From Bacteroidales bacterium (GTDB lineage Bacteria > Bacteroidota > Bacteroidia > Bacteroidales > WRLA01): a DNA stretch of 52,993 bases. Shown here in pieces: positions 13,840 to 21,799 of this stretch. Below the pieces are notes generated by a model. It did no database searches and was not told the origin of the DNA. It saw nothing but the letters and a program-made list of their open reading frames with translations. Position 1 is the first letter of the stretch; each line of letters starts with the position of its first letter. The stretch is from the NCBI GenBank assembly GCA_009777825.1, contig WRLA01000013.1, positions 1-52,993 of the forward strand, written 5' to 3'. Position numbers and translations under genes: made by a program.

Positions 13840-15071
13840 GTTCTATTATTCTGTGGGCAATAAGTAAAGCATCTCCCGCAAGCGACGCAGTGCGCCCCGT
13901 CAACCTCGTACTGTTGTCGGGTACGTTTGGTGGAGAGCGTTATCAGGGTCAGTCCGATGACCAATCCGATGAATGCTCCGACCGTTCCCGACCAGAGGCG
14001 AAACTCTTTTTTAATTGCGGCGACGTGTGTTTCGAGTTTTTCTGCTGTGCCTCCCTGTCCGTAGAAAGCCTGTAGTTCGAGCGATTGTGTCTCCTGCGGC
14101 TGGGTTTCGTTTTGGATGACCATGTCGTAGAGTTGGACATCGTTGTTCACTTTGCTGAAGTTGTCGCTTAGCATATACATCACCGTCGCTCCCACCGCCA
14201 TTGCAAGAGGCAGGATGACCATGTAGCGCAAAATCCGGTTCACGCCTGTCGGGCGGCTCTCTTTGACTTTGTTGTCGTATGGCGGATGTATCGCGTCCGC
14301 CGGACAGGCGTTGTGGCAGAGTTGGCAGTTGATACACTCCTTCTTGGTGATTTTCACCTGCCAAAACGAAATCTTGGCAAAAAGGCTCAGGATGGCGCCG
14401 TAAGGACAGAGAAAGCGGCAAAACGGTCGTCCGGTGAAGACCGAAAATATCAACAGCAGCACTCCAAAAAGTATCAGCGGCAGTTCGCCTCCCAAACGGA
14501 AAATCCCGACAAACGGGTCGAAACGGCAGATGATAAAGCGGCTGTTGGTTACCGCAAACAGCACGGCGAAGCCTAAGTAAATCCATGGGAAAATCCCCAG
14601 AACCCTCGTAACCGCTTTCGAAAGTTTGTAGTTTTTGACATTCACCAACTCCTGCAACGCGCCAAACGGACACACTCCGGCGCAAAACACCCTCCCGAAA
14701 AACAGCGCGAACACGATGGGCAGAAGAAACAGCAACACCACATACAACGGTATCGAATAGGCATCGCTCGTCAACGCCAGCGCCACGTTCTGCACGGCGC
14801 CGATGCTGCATACGCAGCCATTCCGGAAAAATCCGAAGTAAGCGACCGACGCCACCGACGTCAGAATGACCGGCAGCCGAACCTGCTTCCTAACCACCGC
14901 CCACGCCACAAACCCCATCAGAAGCGCCAGTACCGCAACATCTATGTACGACCACAACGCCTCGTTGGGCGTGATGTAATGCTGCTCCGGATACACGTAT
15001 CCCGACTCAAAATCGGGCTTGGGAAAGCGGTTTTGAGTGAGTATTGTTATTGTCCAAACGATGATATTCAT
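13836..15071 (-). CDS. Polytopic membrane 4Fe-4S protein, NapH/NosR-like
   Basis: This ~411-residue protein combines membrane helices with iron-sulfur sites, as in NapH/NosR/CcoG relatives that move electrons across or along the cytoplasmic membrane. Cysteine motifs are CVCSIG, CAGVCPFGALQELVN, CRFLCPYGAILSLFAK and two ferredoxin-type sites, CINCQLCHNACP near residue 285 and CVACGRCFTYCP at the extreme C-terminus. The start is the ATG at 15071 (MNIIVWTIT), because the longer frame begins inside the promoter box. It is translationally coupled to the PQQ-propeller gene. Quinol or ferredoxin oxidation linked to a periplasmic acceptor is my inference. Confidence 0.82.
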   Translation of the reverse strand: MNIIVWTITILTQNRFPKPDFESGYVYPEQHYITPNEALWSYIDVAVLALLMGFVAWAVVRKQVRLPVILTSVASVAYFGFFRNGCVCSIGAVQNVALALTSDAYSIPLYVVLLFLLPIVFALFFGRVFCAGVCPFGALQELVNVKNYKLSKAVTRVLGIFPWIYLGFAVLFAVTNSRFIICRFDPFVGIFRLGGELPLILFGVLLLIFSVFTGRPFCRFLCPYGAILSLFAKISFWQVKITKKECINCQLCHNACPADAIHPPYDNKVKESRPTGVNRILRYMVILPLAMAVGATVMYMLSDNFSKVNNDVQLYDMVIQNETQPQETQSLELQAFYGQGGTAEKLETHVAAIKKEFRLWSGTVGAFIGLVIGLTLITLSTKRTRQQYEVDGAHCVACGRCFTYCPQNNRT

Positions 15072-15098
15072 AAGATTTACACGATTGCATTTGCGCTG

Positions 15099-15106
15099 CA
15101 AAGATA
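15099..15106 (-). promoter_or_regulatory. Promoter -7 box of the 4Fe-4S/PQQ/TlpA operon
   Basis: The minus strand reads TATCTTTG about 27 bp before the ATG at 15071. Confidence 0.65.
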
Positions 15107-15119
15107 ACACCTTTTTTCC

Positions 15120-15250
15120 ATTGTCTGAACCATGATTTTAGAGTGATTGTAATAAGACCATGATAGATGATCAATACAAAGGCACACAAAGTTTTCTCTG
15201 GATTGCTTCGGGCTTCGCCCTCGCAATGACGGGATACAATCGCATATCGC
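15120..15250. repeat. Intergenic dispersed repeats (GTCTGAACCATG and CGTCATTGCGAGG types)
   Basis: Positions 15120-15138 are the exact reverse complement of 22986-23004 (19 bp, ATTGTCTGAACCATGATTT). About 15200-15236 carries GATTGCTTCGGGC-TTC-GCCCTCGCAATG, related to the copy at 16336-16376. The rest of the gap holds nothing recognised. Confidence 0.75.
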
Positions 15251-15255
15251 AAATC

Positions 15256-16263
15256 TCACATCCCACTAACACTGTAATTCAATCTTTTATGCTCTTCGGC
15301 GTTGGGTTTGGTTTTTTTGAAGATGTTGTTGAACAGGGTTTTTGTGCGTTTTGTGCGTTTTGAGTAGGATTCGTAGGAGTCCGTGTTCAGGTCAAAATCT
15401 TCGTACCACGTGTATCGGGGCGCGATGTAGCAGTAGGTCGCTTCGACAACCGATTCATCGGCGACGACGCTTCGAAGGTCTATCTTTTCGGGCGCGATGC
15501 ACACGACGCCATGTTGAATGCTTTCGTCCCGCACCTTTTTAATCACTTCATCATAAGAACGATAGAGTGCGTCCCATGAGAAGGTATCATACTCGCTCTT
15601 TCCGATTTTCTGTATGGGGCGAATCTGAAGGATGTCTATGGCATAGTTCCCAAAAATGTCAAAAAATCCCGTCAACTCGTTCATATTGTCCTGATTAACA
15701 GTATAGTTAACACGCACTTTAAAGCGAGGGTGTTTCTTTTTTATTTCGGTCAAAGTTGCCATTGCCTTGCAAAAAGCGTCGAAGGAGGCGCCCGTCATAA
15801 AATACTCGTAACTCTTGCGGGTAACGCCGTGAAGCGAAAGCGTGATTTCGTCTAATCCGGCTGCCACGAAATTCCATAAGTCTTTGTTGGTAAATAGATT
15901 AGCGTTGGTTGTCATGGAGATATACGGCACTTTGTGCTGTTTCGCCATGCGGATTAACGCGGTGTTGTGCGGGGAGAGCGAAGGCTCGGCACCGCAGCCG
16001 ATTTGCAGTTTCAGCGTGCGGTGAAAAAAGGCGTTGGCGATCTTCGTAAGGTCGTCGGGCTGCAAGATACCTTTCACCCTTTTCCGGTAGTCGGGGTCGC
16101 TGAAATAACACATTTTGCAACGAAGATTGCATCCCAAAACCGGATCCAGAAACACCGCCAAATAGCGCCTCCCAAGCAGATGTAAGAGGAAAATACCAAA
16201 ACTCTTCAGCCTGCGGCTCCGGACATAACGATTCAGTTTTAATAAACGATAGACGGTGTTCAT
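15256..16263 (-). CDS. Radical SAM/SPASM-like protein
   Basis: The product (335 residues from the ATG at 16263, MNTVYRLLKLNRYV) is a radical SAM enzyme of the SPASM/twitch type, a group that modifies peptides, cofactors or carbohydrates. The cluster motif is CNLRCKMC near residue 45, in DPVLGCNLRCKMCYFSD, followed by GCGAEPSLSP (the GGEP position), SMTTNANLF and DEITLSLHGVTRKSYEY. C-terminal cysteines (VVCIAPEK, ATYCYIAP) could ligate an auxiliary cluster, but the motif is incomplete. The frame extends to 16347, but the internal ATG follows a TACTTTTG promoter box. The substrate is unknown and no precursor peptide gene was seen nearby. Confidence 0.85.
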   Translation of the reverse strand: MNTVYRLLKLNRYVRSRRLKSFGIFLLHLLGRRYLAVFLDPVLGCNLRCKMCYFSDPDYRKRVKGILQPDDLTKIANAFFHRTLKLQIGCGAEPSLSPHNTALIRMAKQHKVPYISMTTNANLFTNKDLWNFVAAGLDEITLSLHGVTRKSYEYFMTGASFDAFCKAMATLTEIKKKHPRFKVRVNYTVNQDNMNELTGFFDIFGNYAIDILQIRPIQKIGKSEYDTFSWDALYRSYDEVIKKVRDESIQHGVVCIAPEKIDLRSVVADESVVEATYCYIAPRYTWYEDFDLNTDSYESYSKRTKRTKTLFNNIFKKTKPNAEEHKRLNYSVSGM

Positions 16264-16283
16264 TGACGATTGCAACTTTTTTG

Positions 16284-16291
16284 CAAAAGTA
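16284..16291 (-). promoter_or_regulatory. Promoter -7 box of the radical SAM gene
   Basis: The minus strand reads TACTTTTG, matching TAnnTTTG, about 20 bp before the ATG at 16263. It decides the shorter start. Confidence 0.6.
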
Positions 16292-16333
16292 CAACTTTTT
16301 TGAGATGTGAGGCTTTGCGATGTGTGATTGAAA

Positions 16334-16482
16334 GAACGTCCCGTCATTGCGAGGAGGAACGACGAAGCAATCCAGAGTTACGAGTTACTTTTTCAGCACA
16401 GAGGCGCAGAGAACACTGAGTTTCACAGAGTTACCTCTTTGCGCCCTTTGCGCTTTCTTTGCGTCTTTGCGGTAAAAAACAA
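16334..16482. repeat. Intergenic dispersed repeats
   Basis: Two families adjoin. The CGTCCCGTCATTGCGAGG...CGAAGCAATCC type lies at 16336-16376. The CACAGAGGCGCAGAGAAC/TTTGCGTCTTTGCGG type lies at about 16395-16476 and can fold on itself because its halves are complementary in style. Related copies occur at 22799, 25076, 41753 and 48487. Confidence 0.8.
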
Positions 16483-16512
16483 TTTCACAATCTCCTATCT
16501 CACAAAAAATCG

Positions 16513-16520
16513 TACCTTTG
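16513..16520 (+). promoter_or_regulatory. Promoter -7 box of the FadL-like porin gene
   Basis: TACCTTTG, 25 bp before the ATG at 16546, directly after the repeat block. Confidence 0.65.
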
Positions 16521-16545
16521 CCCCCTAATTTTTAAAATTTTTACG

Positions 16546-17925
16546 ATGAAAAAAGTATTAGTAACAGTTATTGCATTAAGCACGTTTATGAGTGCGTATG
16601 CAGGTGGTCTGTTGACCAACACGAATCAGAGCGTACATTTCCTACGCAACCCCGCAAGAGACGCTTCAATGGAAATTGACGCGGTGTACACCAATCCGGC
16701 AGGTTTGGCTTTTATGAACGGAGAAGGCTATTTCTTTTCCTTGAACAATCAGAGCGCTTTTCAGAAACGTACTATTACCTCTGAATTTGCTCCGTTTGCA
16801 GGTTACGGTGGAGATGCCGAGAAAAAATTTGAAGGGGAAACCAAGGCATGGGTTATCCCAAATCTACAATTTGCCTACAAGAAAGGCGATTGGGTAGTTT
16901 CAGCAAATATTGGCGCTGTAGGAGGAGGTGGAACGGTAGATTTCAGTAAAGGGCTACCTTCTTTTGAATCAACAGTTTCTGTTATTCCGCTTCTTTTAAA
17001 CGGACTAACACAAAGTACTAATTTTGGCGGTTATGCTTTGGAAAGCCAATTAAAGGGCTCATCTATCATTTATGGTGCGCAAGTTGGCGCAAGTTATGCG
17101 GCAAATGAACACTTTTCCGTTTATGGAGGACTTCGCTACAATTACGTGAACAATGGCTATGAAGGATATTTAAGGAATATTCAGATTGGCATGGGCGGTA
17201 ATTTAGTTCCGGCTGCTGTACTTTTGGAAAATCCGAACATGGCACCGTTAACACCTTTATTGTCGGAAAAACAATTAGATTGTAAGCAAACCGGTTCGGG
17301 AATAGCCCCGATTGTCGGTTGGGATTTTAATTGGAAAAATCTAAACGTCGGCGTGAAATACGAATTTAAAACACGTATAGAATTGAAAAATAAAACCGAC
17401 ATTGATGAAACCGGACTATTTCCCGATGGAGAAAAAACGGATTACGATATCCCCGCTCTGTTAGCCGTAGGCGCTCAATATGCAATCATTCCGAGCGTAA
17501 AAGTATCAGCAGGGTATCATCACTTCTTTGATTCCGATGCGAAAATGGCAAACGGCAAACAAGAATACATCAACGGCGGTATCAATGAATACCTGCTGGG
17601 CGCCGAATGGCAAATCAACAAAATGTTTTTGGTAAGCGCCGGTGGACAGATTACAAGAACAGGCGTAAAGGATGAGTATCAATCGGATATGAGTTTTTCA
17701 TTGCATTCCTATTCTGTCGGTTTGGGCGGAGCAATCAATGTTACGAAAAACATCCGTGTTAACTTAGCGTATTTCTTTACTAATTACAGTGATTGGACTA
17801 AAAAATCAGCCGACTACGGAAATGTCAATGCCCTTACCCAAGGACTCTTTCCGGCAACAGCAGGAACAGATACCTTTTCACGTACCAATAATGTGTTCGG
17901 GATTGGTTTAGATTTCCGGTTCTAA
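16546..17925 (+). CDS. FadL/OmpP1/TodX-family outer membrane protein
   Basis: This ~459-residue beta-barrel transports hydrophobic compounds across the outer membrane in the FadL family; the substrate here is unknown. A signal peptide ends at FMSAYAG. The family hallmark at the mature N-terminus is present (GGLLTNTNQSVHFLRNPARDA, then EIDAVYTNPAGLAFM). Alternating strands follow, and the chain ends with an aromatic residue, GIGLDFRF, as outer membrane barrels require for BamA recognition. The start is the ATG after the promoter box, not the upstream frame extension that crosses repeat DNA. It is convergent with the Fic gene. Confidence 0.9.
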   Translation: MKKVLVTVIALSTFMSAYAGGLLTNTNQSVHFLRNPARDASMEIDAVYTNPAGLAFMNGEGYFFSLNNQSAFQKRTITSEFAPFAGYGGDAEKKFEGETKAWVIPNLQFAYKKGDWVVSANIGAVGGGGTVDFSKGLPSFESTVSVIPLLLNGLTQSTNFGGYALESQLKGSSIIYGAQVGASYAANEHFSVYGGLRYNYVNNGYEGYLRNIQIGMGGNLVPAAVLLENPNMAPLTPLLSEKQLDCKQTGSGIAPIVGWDFNWKNLNVGVKYEFKTRIELKNKTDIDETGLFPDGEKTDYDIPALLAVGAQYAIIPSVKVSAGYHHFFDSDAKMANGKQEYINGGINEYLLGAEWQINKMFLVSAGGQITRTGVKDEYQSDMSFSLHSYSVGLGGAINVTKNIRVNLAYFFTNYSDWTKKSADYGNVNALTQGLFPATAGTDTFSRTNNVFGIGLDFRF

Positions 17926-17938
17926 ATCAATTGGCAAA

Positions 17939-17961
17939 TATCAGTTGACATTCAACTGATA
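17939..17961. repeat. Inverted repeat between convergent genes
   Basis: The perfect 10-bp arms TATCAGTTGA and TCAACTGATA are separated by CAT and overlap the end of the Fic gene. The position suits a bidirectional terminator, but there is no clear T-run. Confidence 0.4.
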
Positions 17962-19041
17962 GTGTATATTTCTACCGCCACCCTGTTGTAGCAAAATTTG
18001 CGTTTCTGTCAAGTGTTGCAAATCACGGGTGGCGGTAGCTTTTGAGGTTTGGTTGATTCTCATATATTTTTTTGCGGTCATGCCGCCTTCAAACCCTTCT
18101 ATGCCGGCATCAAACATTTTTTGTATGGCTTTCAGTTCTCTTTCGTTCAGTTGCTCTTGGAAACGGTCGAAAAATTTAGTTTTTTGCAATGAAAACCGCA
18201 CGATTTCGACTGCCTCTATCTGAGCCTGTCGTATTACGTTGGAAAAATAAACAATCCAATCAGTGATTTCCAGCGACGTTTGCGCATCTTTTAAGGCGGC
18301 GTAGTATTGTTTTTTATTTTTTTCGATGATGCTCGAAAGGCTCAAAAGAACCGGTTTGCCTAACGACTGCGCCAAGCATTTTTCGGCAATAGCCCGTCCG
18401 ATACGTCCGTTGCCGTCTTCAAAAGGATGTATGCTTTCAAAATACAAATGGGCAATAGCGGTTTTCACCAAAGCGTCGGCAGTGTTTTCATTGGTTTTGA
18501 ACGCATTATACCATTTCACAAATTGTTTCATCTCCGCAGGCACGCGATAGGAAGGCGGAGCCTCGTAATGCACAACCTCTTTGCCGATAGCGCCCGACAC
18601 CACTTGCATCGGCTCTTCACTGCTACGCCATTTGCCTGCATGGATCGTTTTGGAAGTTTCAAATAACAACTTGTGCCACTGTTTTATCCCCGTTTCGGTA
18701 ACTTTTTCATGGTACGAATTGCGCACGGCAACAAGTAAATTCGATATTGCTACAGCCCTTTTGTCCTTTACCCTTTCGGGCTGTGCGTTCAGTCCCAACT
18801 TATTTTTGATAGACGACATAAGGTCTTGACGACTAATAAATTCACCTTCAATTTCTGACGTCTTCATCGCTTCCGAAATCATAAATCGGACAAGTTTTTC
18901 TTGCTGTTCTGCCGAATTTAGACCGTGCAAGATGCCCTCCATTTCGTCGGATTTCTCTAAAAATTCAGGAACAATAGCGCTTATTGCCAGCCTGTTGTAA
19001 CTGAAGTTTGCCCACTCCTTATGTTGCCAGTTATATATCAT
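17941..19041 (-). CDS. Fic family protein with C-terminal winged helix (AMPylator, class II)
   Basis: Fic enzymes transfer AMP or other nucleotide parts from NTPs to target hydroxyls. The catalytic motif HPFEDGNGRIGR is intact near residues 205-216. An N-terminal inhibitory motif of the class II form [S/T]xxxE[G/N] is seen as TSEIEG near residue 62, in the Fic_N domain, and would block ATP until released. The C-terminal ~80 residues form a winged helix (AKKYMRINQTSKATATRDLQHL) suited to DNA binding. Two palindromes flank the promoter box just upstream, so autoregulation is likely (inference). Relatives are widespread, often without a known target. Confidence 0.9.
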   Translation of the reverse strand: MIYNWQHKEWANFSYNRLAISAIVPEFLEKSDEMEGILHGLNSAEQQEKLVRFMISEAMKTSEIEGEFISRQDLMSSIKNKLGLNAQPERVKDKRAVAISNLLVAVRNSYHEKVTETGIKQWHKLLFETSKTIHAGKWRSSEEPMQVVSGAIGKEVVHYEAPPSYRVPAEMKQFVKWYNAFKTNENTADALVKTAIAHLYFESIHPFEDGNGRIGRAIAEKCLAQSLGKPVLLSLSSIIEKNKKQYYAALKDAQTSLEITDWIVYFSNVIRQAQIEAVEIVRFSLQKTKFFDRFQEQLNERELKAIQKMFDAGIEGFEGGMTAKKYMRINQTSKATATRDLQHLTETQILLQQGGGRNIHYQLNVN

Positions 19042-19045
19042 GTCT

Positions 19046-19113
19046 GAGCCGATTAATCAAAATATTCGGTGCAAAGATACAAAAATGAGCCGAATAATCA
19101 ATCTATTCGGCTC
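19046..19113 (-). promoter_or_regulatory. Twin palindromic operators around the Fic promoter
   Basis: Site 2 (19087-19113) is perfect: GAGCCGAATA, 7 bases, TATTCGGCTC. Site 1 (19046-19069) repeats GAGCCGATTA, 7 bases, TATTCGG with one mismatch in the arm. Their starts are 41 bp apart. The -7 box TATCTTTG (minus strand, 19072-19079) lies exactly between them. The layout is that of a repressor site pair blocking the promoter. Confidence 0.75.
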
Positions 19114-19120
19114 AATAACA

Positions 19121-21799
19121 TCAATAATAGACCACCTCGCACTCCGGCTGTTTTGCTTTAAAGTCTTTGACGGTGCGTTCCGAGATTTTGGTACGGAAGA
19201 TGCGCAGTTTTTTCAGGTTGGGGAGGTTTTCTAAGGGTTTCAGGGCGGAGACGCCGGTGTTGTTGCACGACAGGTCTTCGAGATGGGTGAGGGAGGAAAG
19301 TGGTTTAAGGTCTTTGATTTGCGTTCCGGAGACGTCTAACAGTTTGAGGTTTTTCAGTTGACCGACGGTTTCGTATTTTTTCAGTTGGGTGTTTTCCATG
19401 CGGAGGGTATCCATGTTGGATAAGGATGCGATTTCGTCAATGCTGACGATGGGCGTGTTGGAGATGTCTAAGAATGTCAGTGTCTTGATGTGTGCGACGT
19501 CTTTCAGATTACCGACGAAAGTGCCGCGTATGACCAACTTTGTCAGGTAGTTGAATTGGAGCAGGGGCGACAGTTCGCGGATGTCTCTGTTTTCGCCGAC
19601 GTCTATGGTGGTGGTGTTGAGGATTTGTTGGAGTTGGTATTTATCGGGCGTATTTTCGCTTCCGTAGAGTACTTTTTTCCATGTTGGGGAGACGTCTGCC
19701 CACCATTGATTATTTTGTCCCGTATTAAAAATAACCGTGCAATCCGGATTGGCTGTCCGCAGCACGACCACGTCATCGGTAACGACGCCTGTATTATCGC
19801 ACTCTATCAGTCGCAAAGCGGGCGCATCTTTCAGCACAGAGACGGTTTTTATCTTGGTATTATTCGCCAGCAATGTATCCAAACGCGGCAGTTTTTGTAA
19901 CGGCGAAACGTCGTTGATTTCGGTATAGTTGATGATTACCTTTTGCAGGTAGGGAAGATCGGCGAGCGAGACCAACGAAGTTATCCCGCTCATGGAGGCG
20001 TCGAGTTGACGCAGCATCCATATTTTATTAAAGCAGTTGATGTCGGTAACGGTTTTACGGGAGGAGATGTCAATACGGTTGATGGCGGTGATGGCGGCGA
20101 GGTCGGTTTCCGTGGGCGTTCCGTAGAAGCCGATGCGTCCCGAAAAATACTCTTGCCAGTAGGGAGTCAGCAGACTCCACCATGTCTCCATTTCGTCGGT
20201 GTTGAAGATGGTTAGGGTGTTCGGGTTTTGCTGGATAAATTCCAGGATGTTCGTTTGCGGAACAGATGTTTTTTTGCAATAGACGGTTTTCAGTTCGGGC
20301 AGTTGGCTGATGGGCGTGATGTCGGATACCGGCGTTTGGTTGAACGACGCCTCGGCGAGTTTTTTACAGTTCGACAAAGGCGCCAGAGAGGTAACTTTCG
20401 ATTGGTCGAATTTAATAACAGTCAATGCCGACAGATCTTTTATGGGCGTAAGGTCTTGTATTTGAGTGTTGTTCAGTGTGAGAATTTGCAATGATGTTGC
20501 TTTTGAGAGCGGTTTCAGGTCGGGGACGGGCGTTCCGTCTATGCGCAATTCGACGAGCGATGGCAACGATGCCAAGGGCGTAATATCCTGAATGCGGGTA
20601 TTGCTGATATTGACGATGTTCAGTCCCAGATTGTCGGACAGGGATGAAATATCGGTTACGGCGGATTCGCTCAAATCAATCTCTTTCAAGTTGATAAGGA
20701 AACTGATGGGCGACAAGTCGGTGATTTTCGTTTGAGAGATTTTCAACGCTTCCAACTTGTTGAGGTTTCGGATGGGCGTTAAATCCGTTACGTCGTTATT
20801 GCTGAGGCTGATTCGGGTCAGTCCGGTCATCTTTGTCAGTGGGGAGAGGTCGTCCACGTCTTTAATATTTTCAAAGACAAATTCGGTTTGTTTGATGAGT
20901 TTTGAGATCAGCGGCTGTAGCAGTTTTCCCGGATATACGATGTTTATCAAAGTATCGGACACTACCGGTTCCGGTGGCGGCGGCGTTTTTCCTTTGGGAG
21001 TAGTCGTCTTTTTCGGCGGGACGTACAGTTGATAGGCGATGGAATCGGCTCCTTCGGCGTTTTTGTAGAATATTTGACCGGCTTGGATTTTGTCTAAAAA
21101 GTCTTGATTCATTGAAAACGAGATGGTTGTCTCGGTAAAAGTAACGATGTCTGACATTTTTATTCCGCCGTCCAGCACTGTTTCTTTTGCGAAGAAAGAG
21201 CGCCAGAAGGGGGACATGCTCAGCCACCAGTTTGCCAGATCTTCGCTCTCTTCCAAGAGGGTGGTGTAGATGCTTACGATTTTCAGGTCTTCGCGGTCGG
21301 CGTTATATTCGATTTCGAAATAGCGCACCATGTTGTCCTCGTACGTTTCGCCTTTGATGTTGGAACCTTGCAAAAAGCGGTTGGCGGTAACTTTGAAGCA
21401 GAGCGACCCTTTGGCATTGTAAAAAGGCTCAACGGTTTGCACGCGATAGGCGAAGGTAACCTGTTTGTAGAAGAAGTTGACGTCGCGCAGGTAGGCTTGC
21501 ACCGGCTTGTAGAAAACTGTGATGCGGTCGCTGATGAGGTCGTCTTCAATCTGTACTTCGTTGTCGCGGAAGATTTTTTGATAAGAGTCGTTGATGACGA
21601 TTTGTCGCTCTTTTGGTAGCGTTTCCGGGTCGCCGAGGAAGTTCAGCGTCTCTTCATAATATTTTACCAACGACTCGCATTGATAGCGGTATGACTCCAT
21701 CTTTGCCTTGTCCATCTTCTCTTCGCCCCGCTGAGCAAAGGAGACAAAAAAACTGCACGACAAGACACATAAAACCAAAAAACGTGATTTTTTATTCAT
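19121..21799 (-). CDS. Secreted leucine-rich repeat protein with three LRR blocks
   Basis: This ~892-residue exported protein has a signal peptide (FLVLCVLSCSFFVSFA) and an N-terminal region of unknown fold to about residue 320. LRRs of the internalin type follow (LTRISLSNNDVTDLTPI, LEALKISQTKITDLSPI, LKEIDLSESAVTDISSL). The LRRs come in three blocks, each preceded by a WWxxx[ST]PxW motif: WWLSMSPFW, WWSLLTPYW and WWADVSPTW. It probably mediates protein binding in the periplasm or at the surface; I see no sorting domain or anchor. Its ATG at 21799 lies inside the end of the upstream gene (8-bp overlap), so the two are coupled. I do not recognise the N-terminal domain. Confidence 0.8.
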   Translation of the reverse strand: MNKKSRFLVLCVLSCSFFVSFAQRGEEKMDKAKMESYRYQCESLVKYYEETLNFLGDPETLPKERQIVINDSYQKIFRDNEVQIEDDLISDRITVFYKPVQAYLRDVNFFYKQVTFAYRVQTVEPFYNAKGSLCFKVTANRFLQGSNIKGETYEDNMVRYFEIEYNADREDLKIVSIYTTLLEESEDLANWWLSMSPFWRSFFAKETVLDGGIKMSDIVTFTETTISFSMNQDFLDKIQAGQIFYKNAEGADSIAYQLYVPPKKTTTPKGKTPPPPEPVVSDTLINIVYPGKLLQPLISKLIKQTEFVFENIKDVDDLSPLTKMTGLTRISLSNNDVTDLTPIRNLNKLEALKISQTKITDLSPISFLINLKEIDLSESAVTDISSLSDNLGLNIVNISNTRIQDITPLASLPSLVELRIDGTPVPDLKPLSKATSLQILTLNNTQIQDLTPIKDLSALTVIKFDQSKVTSLAPLSNCKKLAEASFNQTPVSDITPISQLPELKTVYCKKTSVPQTNILEFIQQNPNTLTIFNTDEMETWWSLLTPYWQEYFSGRIGFYGTPTETDLAAITAINRIDISSRKTVTDINCFNKIWMLRQLDASMSGITSLVSLADLPYLQKVIINYTEINDVSPLQKLPRLDTLLANNTKIKTVSVLKDAPALRLIECDNTGVVTDDVVVLRTANPDCTVIFNTGQNNQWWADVSPTWKKVLYGSENTPDKYQLQQILNTTTIDVGENRDIRELSPLLQFNYLTKLVIRGTFVGNLKDVAHIKTLTFLDISNTPIVSIDEIASLSNMDTLRMENTQLKKYETVGQLKNLKLLDVSGTQIKDLKPLSSLTHLEDLSCNNTGVSALKPLENLPNLKKLRIFRTKISERTVKDFKAKQPECEVVYY

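Noticed and set aside
15007-15252. Short open frame beginning MRYAIVSRHCEGEARSN
   Set aside because: It is translated dispersed-repeat DNA running into the promoter of the 4Fe-4S gene.
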